From contig CM043967.1 in assembly GCA_014529385.2 (NCBI GenBank), positions 126,769,182-126,827,181 on the forward strand: a DNA stretch of 58,000 nt, written 5' to 3'. The translations under genes were made by a program, and so were the position numbers. The notes below the pieces were generated by a model. That model was not told the DNA's origin. It worked only from the letters and a program-made list of their open reading frames with translations, and did no database searches. Source of the stretch: Adiantum capillus-veneris (taxonomy: Eukaryota; Streptophyta; Polypodiopsida; Polypodiales; Pteridaceae). Shown here one piece after another: positions 50,817-58,000 of the stretch. The first letter of the stretch is position 1, and every line of letters begins with the position of its first letter.

Positions 50817-52277
50817 ATGTATCTACGCTCTGGTCGTGTGCTAGAGTCCGAACAACTAGCTAGTGCTTCGATTTATGGGGGTACTCACTATCCTTCCACG
50901 CTAGGGTCTACGCCCTCGGTGGGGACCCAAGGTAGTGCAACTCAAAACCCAAATATAGTGGCTAGCGACTCTTCCTCTGACTACGATATTATGGAAGAGC
51001 ATCTTACACAAAGCCCCGGGGGAACAAATGATACCGTGCCTAGGTGGGCCCAATAACCTAGAACTAGTGTTTTTAGCCGTTTGATGGAAACTTTTAGTAG
51101 AGCTACGCGCTCTGAACCTACGGCTAGTGATGTAAATGAAGGGGGTGGGGAAGTAGAATCACCATTCACATCTCCTGTAGACCCCACACTCCCTCAGAGT
51201 GTCCACGTGGATATTCTACCTACCTCATTTAATGAGGGCCCTACCGAGCTACCACCTTCCAAAGTCGCCTCTAAGGTAGCGGTGACTAAAGTCAAAACAC
51301 GGGAAGCAACATTGCATCCACCTCATGGCAACCCTCTAGTACACCAAGTTTGGACGGGGTATTTCTCAATGAAAATTGGGAATATGACCTACACACGGAG
51401 ACTTTGACCGACCTATACATGGGCTACACATACCATGTGTGGTTGGTTAGAAGTTGTACAATCCACATCTAGTGCCACTAGTCTAGAGGAACAACAACAC
51501 ATGATCTGCAATGTCATCCATAGGATTATCCAGTTCGAGAGGCAAAATCGAGGAATAAACATACCTTCGACGAGTCCTATGCGATTTTTAGACACGGGCA
51601 AAGGGAAACAACCCACTCTATCACAAATGGAGACTCCCTCCAGTGAGTCCCATCGATCCCCATATGTTGTTTCGCTAAGGGTCTCAATACAATCTGAGCC
51701 CACAAGTGATAGCTTTACTTTTCCAAGTCTAGCTCATCTTTCCCTGGATGACACCACGGATACCATGCATACCCCAATGATGGGCATGCCAAGAAACACA
51801 CCATGGACCTCGTTTGTTAGTAAAGCACCGCTACATGGTAGCTCAATGCTTGCAATAGTACCTACAAGTGCGTACCAATCGTATGCACCTATGGCTCCAC
51901 ATACTCATGTAGTCCCTACCCCTCCCATTGTTTCAACTACCTATGCTCCACAACCACAATACACAAGTTATTATTTCCATGGGACTATACCGGCTAGCAT
52001 TAGCATGTCACATCCGACGTCTGCTATGCGTAGGGCCACCCATATGAACTTTGGACCACCACATGGCACAACATCGTACCCAACGTGGAACCCAAGGGCT
52101 TCCTATGCACCAAGCCCAATGCCAATACCTACTCCACATGTAGTCTCTGGAGCGCCTTCACCCACGGTGCTTGCTCACTTAGGTGACTTGGCAACATTTG
52201 CTCAAGCTATCGGTCGATCTATTGCTGACAATATGCGTAACATGCCTGATAGAGAGCCTAGAAGTAAGGCAGTATAA
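50817..52277 (+). pseudogene. gag: Gag of element F, N-terminal extension
   Basis: From ATG 50817 the frame reads MYLRSGRVLESEQ, similar to the RSGR start seen in Gag of plant Ty3 elements. It runs in one phase to the capsid domain, interrupted by TAA 51054, TGA 51405 and TAA 52275. The long middle (51435-52277) is rich in Pro, Thr, Ser and His (for example THVVPTPPIVSTTYAPQPQY) and looks disordered. The constant phase over 1.4 kb shows that it was once one chain. No enzyme motif is present. Confidence 0.72.
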
Positions 52278-52316
52278 ATAGCCAAGCTCACACAAAAATT
52301 TAGTGGAGACGGGGAT

Positions 52317-53522
52317 GTGAGAAAGCATATCGAAGTGTTTGAACAAATATGCGATTCTCTAGGAGAACACAATGACCTACATAAGAGCAATGCTTTAAGC
52401 CTAACCTTAAGTGGAAAGGCTAGGGATTGGTATAGAACCCTAAGGGTGGAAGAAAAAACAATTTACCATACTCTTAGGAGACTGTTCTTAAAAGAATACA
52501 TACGAGAGGGAGTGCTTTGGGGTGTAGCCTCTCAGCTCCAGAAAGCCCAACGAGAGGAAGGAGAGTCGGTGAGAGACTTTATAAGTCGCTTGAAGCATTT
52601 GAATTCTCGTTGTAATCCAAATGAGCGCTTCAACAATAACCAATTTCTTGATAGATTCATTAGGGGATTACAGCATGAGGATATCTACAATGGCCTAGTC
52701 ATTAGAGGTATCACCACTTGGGAAGCAGTCACCACCAATGCGATCCAATTGGAGGATAATTTAATGATTCAAGGAGAAAGAGTGTCTGTTGAGCCTAAAT
52801 CTATTAGCTCGCAAGCATCAGGGCATCAGCCAATGACCCTAAAGCCTATTGCTAAGGAGCCAAAGATATCTGAGATGACTTTAGCAGATCTCACCAAGGC
52901 TATTCAAGAGAGTCTTAGAGACAATCGTACTCCGCAAAACAATCATATGTATCCAAGAAGGGAGCAGCAATGGTGCTCAATATGCTATGGACCGCATAGT
53001 ACCAGTGAATGCCCTACTTTTGGAGTAAAATTCAATGGGAACTGCAATGCATGTGGAAGGTATGGTCATCAAGCTAAGGATTGCATAGTATTTAAGCGCG
53101 CAATGGCCAATAGACCAACCTTAGCATGGATAGACACACCTCGAGTGCCTGCATTGATGCCGGCCCCACCTCTTGAACAAACAGCACAACACATGGTCCC
53201 TAGGGCCCAAAATGTTGTTCAAACAACACCCTTACCACCTCCAGTGCTAGGACCGCAACCACCACATCCGAGAATCACTTCTATGAATCAAGTGGGTTGT
53301 GAGTCATCTATTTCTTGTTTGGAAGGCTGGGAGGAAGATATAGATCCTAATATCGCCTATGGGATGGATGTGCTTGAAGAAAGTCCACAATACTACATGG
53401 AGGACTATTGGGGACAAGTCAAACCTGTATATCAAGTAGCTGCTCTTGCGGCAAGAGTATCAACTACACTGCTAAGAGACCACCTCTTCAATGCTATGAG
53501 TGTGGAGGTCCACATCGTGTAG
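52317..53522 (+). CDS. gag: Gag capsid and zinc knuckles of element F
   Basis: The 401-residue frame holds the retrotransposon Gag domain: KHIEVFEQICDSLGEHND, SLTLSGKARDWYRTL, ETV-like REEGESVRDFISRLKHLN and FLDRFIRGLQHEDIYNGL (residues 3-130). Just upstream, in phase beyond the TAA at 52275, LTQKFSGDGDV is the domain start. Two zinc motifs follow: CSICYGPHSTSEC (residues 220-232, CX2CX3HX4C) and CNACGRYGHQAKDC (243-256, CX2CX4HX4C), at 52974-53084. A Pro-rich stretch ends the frame. The next frame overlaps it by 115 bases with further knuckles, so the chain continues by a frame change near 53450. Confidence 0.9.
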   Translation: MRKHIEVFEQICDSLGEHNDLHKSNALSLTLSGKARDWYRTLRVEEKTIYHTLRRLFLKEYIREGVLWGVASQLQKAQREEGESVRDFISRLKHLNSRCNPNERFNNNQFLDRFIRGLQHEDIYNGLVIRGITTWEAVTTNAIQLEDNLMIQGERVSVEPKSISSQASGHQPMTLKPIAKEPKISEMTLADLTKAIQESLRDNRTPQNNHMYPRREQQWCSICYGPHSTSECPTFGVKFNGNCNACGRYGHQAKDCIVFKRAMANRPTLAWIDTPRVPALMPAPPLEQTAQHMVPRAQNVVQTTPLPPPVLGPQPPHPRITSMNQVGCESSISCLEGWEEDIDPNIAYGMDVLEESPQYYMEDYWGQVKPVYQVAALAARVSTTLLRDHLFNAMSVEVHIV

Positions 53523-55345
53523 CCGAGTGTCCTATTAGGATACAAAATAACGCCACACTAATGCAAACCAATCAAGCGAGCACGTCTACAATGCCGATAC
53601 TCATGTGTAATCGATGTGGCATAGATAATTTGATTGCCCAATGTCCAAATAATCCAAATGCACCGAAGATCACGCCATTAAACTTGATTGAAGTTATCGA
53701 GGATCCATCACCAAGTACACCCGTGGTATCAGTAAACGTACTCACACGATTGATGCTCCAAAAACAAAATTATATTCTTGAGGAAAGAGACACGGCATCA
53801 ATTGCCCAATCTCAGAAAAAGAAGAAAACACGAAGAAAGAGATCACAAAAAGCAGTGAAGTCAGACCCCAGTTCAAAGACCAACATAGGGACTGGTGACG
53901 ACCCCGTATATATGAACGACGCTGAAGAAGATTCTGATTCAGGTGAAACCATGGAGACCAAAACGACCACTAACATAGAAACCAACAAGGAAGATCTTCA
54001 TGAGCCACAATGGCCAGGATCCAAAAAGAAGGTAGAAACTTACCCAAACCCTACAGAGGAGATTGAGCGAGTCAAGCAATTAAGGATTTTGGTAGAAGAT
54101 ACCCAAAGGGATCTAGAACCAGCACCTAGGAAGATCCAGATTACAGACACCGTGTTCCCTACACAACAAAAACCTCACCAAGACCATAGACCCTTAGCCA
54201 TACCTAGTGTCATCCAAGAAGAAAGTGACTTAAAGTCATGGGAAAGTGGGCGTACTCACTTCTTGATGGAAAGAATGTTTACAGAGGGACTACCTGATCC
54301 TATCGAAGAAATGGAGATCCCATCTTCCCCACGTCAAGGGACTCAAGGCCAAAAGGTGCCGTTAAACATTGCCAAACTGATGGATTTCATGTCTTCAGAA
54401 GTTAGAACCACCATCATGTCCAAACTATATAAAGACCCCGAGCTAGTCTCAGCTCTTCGAGCCTTCCTCAATGGAGAACTGAAGTTTGGGCTACCACAAT
54501 TTGCACAGATGGATGGAGTTGGGGAGATGCCAATAGAGGAGGAATACATAGATCCACAACTCAACCTAGATGAGAACCTTGTTATAGAAATACCTATTAA
54601 CAAGCTGGTCCAATACTTTGAGGGTGATGAATCCAATGCGACTATACCAATCACTACTAAGGGATTAATTGTGAAGGGAATCCTTGATGGTGGCGATGGG
54701 GTTAGCATTGTGAATAAAAATTGCTGGGAAACTATGGGAAGACCTCACCTTGCGACCACAACCATAGTAGTGAAGATGGCCAATGGATCTATTGTTAAAC
54801 CTATTGGGATGCTAGAAGACCTCAAGATCAAGGTCTTTGGACATAAAATAAGAGTTACCTTCATTGTTATGGATTTCTCCAAGCACACTATGGCATCGGA
54901 GATGATCTTAGGACGTCCTTTCATGAGGGAAGCAAAAATGGTGCATGACTGGTCTAAAAACCATGTCTACTTGCAGTTCCAAGATTTTGTCATTCGAGTG
55001 GATCTTGTGACTGGTCGAGCACATCCTCTAGGAAACATGTTTATAATTGATCATAGATCTGACACCACAGTTCACTCGGCCCCATTGCAGTATTGTTATA
55101 CGTGTAAAGCGGACACTGATGTTGGGGAAGATTCTCCTTATATGGATGTACTACATGGGATGACTAAGTCGGACAATGTGGATTGGGTCCACCTAGCAGA
55201 AACCATAGACACTTGGGGAAATAGGGGGACGACCTGGGTAACACCTGAGGGGGATGAAATGCCTGTACCCTTGAATACGCCACAAGCAATGCATATAGCT
55301 TCTGACAAGACTCATCCTAATAAAACAAAGGAAACATACAAGTAG
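53408..55345 (+). CDS. pol: Gag end and aspartic protease of element F
   Basis: The 645-residue frame begins with two more knuckle-like motifs, CYECGGPHRVAEC (CX2CX3HX4C) and CNRCGIDNLIAQC (His replaced by Asn), at 53492-53644. A Lys/Arg-rich nuclear-signal-like stretch (KKKKTRRKRSQK) and an acidic region come next. The protease lies near residues 400-530: KGILDGGDGVSIV with Asp-Gly-Gly at 54686-54694, and EMILGRPFMREAKMVHDW as the second strand. No reverse transcriptase follows. The frame continues in phase after TAG 55343. The first 15-20 residues before the knuckles are probably not translated in this frame; entry by a frame change near 53450 is likely. Confidence 0.88.
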   Translation: MGTSQTCISSSCSCGKSINYTAKRPPLQCYECGGPHRVAECPIRIQNNATLMQTNQASTSTMPILMCNRCGIDNLIAQCPNNPNAPKITPLNLIEVIEDPSPSTPVVSVNVLTRLMLQKQNYILEERDTASIAQSQKKKKTRRKRSQKAVKSDPSSKTNIGTGDDPVYMNDAEEDSDSGETMETKTTTNIETNKEDLHEPQWPGSKKKVETYPNPTEEIERVKQLRILVEDTQRDLEPAPRKIQITDTVFPTQQKPHQDHRPLAIPSVIQEESDLKSWESGRTHFLMERMFTEGLPDPIEEMEIPSSPRQGTQGQKVPLNIAKLMDFMSSEVRTTIMSKLYKDPELVSALRAFLNGELKFGLPQFAQMDGVGEMPIEEEYIDPQLNLDENLVIEIPINKLVQYFEGDESNATIPITTKGLIVKGILDGGDGVSIVNKNCWETMGRPHLATTTIVVKMANGSIVKPIGMLEDLKIKVFGHKIRVTFIVMDFSKHTMASEMILGRPFMREAKMVHDWSKNHVYLQFQDFVIRVDLVTGRAHPLGNMFIIDHRSDTTVHSAPLQYCYTCKADTDVGEDSPYMDVLHGMTKSDNVDWVHLAETIDTWGNRGTTWVTPEGDEMPVPLNTPQAMHIASDKTHPNKTKETYK

Positions 55346-55978
55346 GTCCCTAAAGCTTCTTTAGCAACCATAGCTAGTGCTAAAAAATAGAAGCCTTGTA
55401 AGAAACGTACCACTCGCTCAAAGAAAAGTAAGAAAACGTGGCGTTGGATTCCTAAAAAACTATTGGAAGCCCAAGGCTACTATCAAGGAAATGATCAAAT
55501 TTGGGTGCCAAAACGTAGATTGTGTTCTTACTTGTCACCTGAACCATGTGAGCCCAATCCTGTAGCTCTAAAATGAATCAACGATCGCGGAAAGAAAAAA
55601 ATCATGGAGTGCTACATACCTACTCCAAAGCTAGTTTGGGTACCAAAGAAGGAACGATTTGTTCCACCTAGCTCAGGAAGGGGGGAGTCCCATGAAGCTT
55701 CTAGCTCCTCATATAATGCATCCATAGAGGTAAAAGCTTCTCCACAACCTCCACCTACAATAGTGTACCTCCATAAAGCTACAAAGGAATCCACACTTCC
55801 CAGTGTTCAAGAATCACCTGATGAACCACTTCAAGTCCGATCCTGGGAGAGTACCTTACCACGCTTACAACTCGACGAGGCACCTAAGGTAATAGAGAAC
55901 TACTGGCAAAAATCCCCACCTATTACCAACTGGAACAATTGGTTTCAAAGGGTGGCATGCTCATTTCAAACGGTATGA
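55346..55978 (+). pseudogene. C-terminal tail of the element F polyprotein with W-x-P-K motifs
   Basis: The protease frame continues in the same phase through TAG 55388 and TGA 55574 to a TGA at 55976-55978. It is basic at first (KKRTTRSKKSKKTWRWIPKK) and shows three copies of Trp-Ile/Val-Pro-Lys-Lys/Arg: WIPKKL, WVPKRR and WVPKKER. The last part (55604-55978) is Ser/Pro/Glu-rich. Function is unknown; the repeats suggest a short binding motif. Conservation of phase supports past coding. Confidence 0.65.
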
Positions 55979-57610
55979 TCTACCCAAAGAAGGGGGGAGT
56001 GTTTGTTGACATCCATCATTCACTTGCTTCCCTCTCAACCTTGCTCCCTGACCTCTCAATATCCCAATCTTAGGGATTGTACATATAAAGCCTTATACTC
56101 ACAAAAAACAAAAATAATAAAGAGCAAGAGCAATTAGCAAACGAGTATGCACAATAAAAGTCAAAACATTGAGCCAGACCTACACATTTACATCCGGTAC
56201 ACTGAAACAAAGACCTATGTCATTAAACACCTTTGATCCTCATCACTCACGTGATGGAGGGTAGGTAAGATTAGTACGATAGGAGTGTTTTTGTTTTAGA
56301 GTTGAGTGATTAGCAAAGTTCCTTTTCCCACTGATGTGCCTCCTAGAGGCATTCTTTGTGTTTCTTAGTGTGTACAGGAACGTGTTGCTATGGTTAGGAT
56401 TTGGACCTTCATGGGATCTTTCTCTCGTTCACACTTCAAATCAAGCCTGACCATCAACACAAATAGGTGTTTCTTGTCCATTAGCATTGCCCCTTATCTT
56501 TTTCGCATCCATGTTTGTCTGCTTTAATTATGATTGGTAGCATAATATTCATCGCATTTGCTTAGTACCAACATTTAATTCAATGTCATTTTTTGTCATA
56601 ATCACTTGTCTAGATTTAAAAATCAAGCAGTCCGACTAAGCTAGTTTGACCAAGTTAGGTGTTAGAGATCTTCTCTTAATACCATGGGGAATGCCTTCCT
56701 AATATTCAATGGTTACTTAGGTTCTTAATCCAATTTAAGTAGCATTGTGTGAAATGTACTAGGGATTTCAAGTGGGCTTGACCCTATTGAGCTTTAGCTT
56801 AAGTATTATAAAGGGATTTTACTAGTGTGATGAGCCTGGGGAGGTGTATCAGTGTTATGTGACCCCCCAAAGTTACAAAATTAAAATGCTGAAAATAAAC
56901 AAACAAAAAATCAAAGTGCTACAATGTAAAATCTAAAGCTGGAAGAGAAATCTCAGCTTGATTGGGTACTTCACTCACATGTATCGCCTATGGTACTAGA
57001 GCCCAGGTTCCCAGTGTGGGCGCTTTTCCTTGAAAAGAAAAAAACCCAAGGCATACAAAATAAGCACACACATCAAAATTGAATCACTGTGAAAAGACTT
57101 TGGGGGGTGAAAGAAAAGGTAATCAGCCAGGCGATGATTTCATGAGAAATTCCTTTTATCGTAGCTTAACTACAAGGTCTTCTAGGTATAGCCTCTAGCC
57201 ATCCCTCGAACATGAAATACTTGGCTCTCGCGATTAAACAACTTAATTGACCAGAGAAAATTAAGATGCTTACCCATGGTATTCATAGTCGATCTCTAGT
57301 GCCTTTCGACCGTTAAATTAGCGACCCCATACTTGTTTAATTTTTTACCTTTACATCTGTTTATGCATTAGATTACATTGCAATTTAATGTTTATTGCTG
57401 ATAAATTGTTTAAAATTCTGTTACCAATCAATTTGTCTGTCTAAAACTGCATATTCTTTTTCATCGCTTATGAGAATGCAATTACTGTGCCAATGTTGTT
57501 TGATTTTGCAGTGACTGAAGAAGGCTAAGGACATTTATCTGAAATGCTCTTCCACCTCGACGAACGAGCTTCAACTCAATAGCTTCCGAGGACGAAATCG
57601 AAGGGGGGAA
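55979..57610 (+). other. 3' untranslated part of element F with polypurine tract
   Basis: No reverse transcriptase, RNase H or integrase motif can be read on either strand. Near the end a 32-codon frame (57515-57616) reads NELQLNSFRGRNRRGEC and stops at TAA inside the first six LTR bases, which looks like a leftover of a Pol C-terminus. The polypurine tract AAGGGGGGAA (57601-57610) abuts the 3' LTR. Confidence 0.65.
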
Positions 57611-57944
57611 TGTTAACCCTCACGGCTCACGGACACCCTATCACCTACAAGGGGCGTTCTAACCTACGGCGGACATTGTATTATTTATTTGGTAGAGTCA
57701 GGTACCGGGCTTGTCGGTCCAATAGGAAAAGGGTAAGAGTGATCGCCGATGAGAGGCACACTCTAACTGGAACATTCAAGGGATTAGTTGACTAAGCATG
57801 GGTGCCCAAGTGTGAATGGGGAAAGCTCATATAAAAGTCAACTAAACCTAAAATTCACTCATTCTCTCATTTGTGCAATAGAAGAGTGCTCTTGCTCCAT
57901 CTCCATCTCCATCTTCTTCTTCTTTACCTGCTTGTGTATGTGTG

Positions 57945-58000
<56 letters not shown>
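57611..58000 (+). repeat. 3' LTR of element F, cut by the window end
   Basis: It starts TGTTAACCCTCACGG and matches 39116-39460. The window ends inside a (GA)n run that already exceeds 50 bases, against about 18 in the 5' LTR. Confidence 0.9.

Larger units (their letters stand above)
39116..58000 (+). mobile_element. large gag-protease LTR element (element F), right end beyond the window
   Basis: Its 5' LTR starts TGTTAACCCTCA at 39116, and the same sequence starts the 3' LTR at 57611, after the purine tract AAGGGGGGAA. A tRNA-Asp-like primer site follows the 5' LTR at 39718. The internal region encodes a Gag with CCHC knuckles and an aspartic protease (50817-55978) but no reverse transcriptase, RNase H or integrase. 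Element D (39892-50175) is inserted in the leader. Without D the element would be about 8.6 kb plus the rest of the 3' LTR. GCCAT (39111-39115) is the left flank; the right flank lies outside the window. Confidence 0.85.

Noticed and set aside
1-58000. tRNA, rRNA or organelle DNA insertions
   Set aside because: I looked for cloverleaf-type ends and conserved rRNA text and saw none apart from primer-site complements of tRNA ends next to LTRs.

Overview
The window reads as a transposon-packed stretch of a large land-plant nuclear genome. I found no convincing host protein-coding gene, tRNA, rRNA or CRISPR array. Plant origin is inferred from copia elements primed by initiator tRNA-Met, Ty3-like elements with plant-style primer sites, a large LTR element primed by a tRNA-Asp-like site, and long CT/GA runs. 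The Ty3-type reverse transcriptases here carry FIDD followed by L/F-PIKG instead of the usual FIDDILVYS-like stretch. From memory this is atypical of seed-plant elements, so a fern, lycophyte or bryophyte is possible, but I cannot identify the species.

Layout. 1-2092 is intergenic with a 167-bp tandem duplication. 2098-9200 is a complete but decayed copia element (A) with a perfect GAATA target duplication; a solo LTR of the Ty3 family B (3099-5225, target duplication GCGT) sits in its gag. 9677-24846 is a Ty3/gypsy element on the minus strand (B), with LTRs at 22854-24846 (5') and 9677-10825 (3', internally deleted). Its gag is split by element C (16289-22328, plus strand), a retrotransposon with about 1.9-kb LTRs that encodes only a Gag-like protein. 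24847-28455 holds a 34-bp tandem array, CT/GA runs, the 3' end of a second copia family (E) and the 5' end of an A-family copia (G), joined by a deletion junction near 26876. 28456-39115 has no recognisable gene. It contains a roughly 2-kb inverted repeat (29541-31600) whose left arm carries a triplicated 312-bp block, a GC-rich island (about 34340-36000), a hairpin of about 100 bp (36018-36115) and two candidate inverted-repeat elements. 39116 to the window end is a large LTR element (F) with a tRNA-Asp-type primer site and a gag-protease reading frame but no reverse transcriptase or integrase. A complete Ty3/gypsy element D (39892-50175, target duplication CTGT) is inserted in its leader.

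How the parts relate. B and D belong to one unusual Ty3 lineage: LTRs of about 2 kb ending TGTCG...(C)GACA, 4-bp target duplications, a protease active site reading Asp-His-Gly, a GPY/F integrase module, an acidic Pol tail and identical polypurine tracts. C and F encode Gag (plus protease in F) but no polymerase, so both would need enzymes supplied in trans. Insertion order can be read directly: the solo LTR is younger than A, C is younger than B, and D is younger than F. All coding regions carry stops or frameshifts, so nothing here looks autonomous today. Element letters are mine. All boundaries come from reading LTR ends, primer sites, polypurine tracts and flanking duplications by eye.
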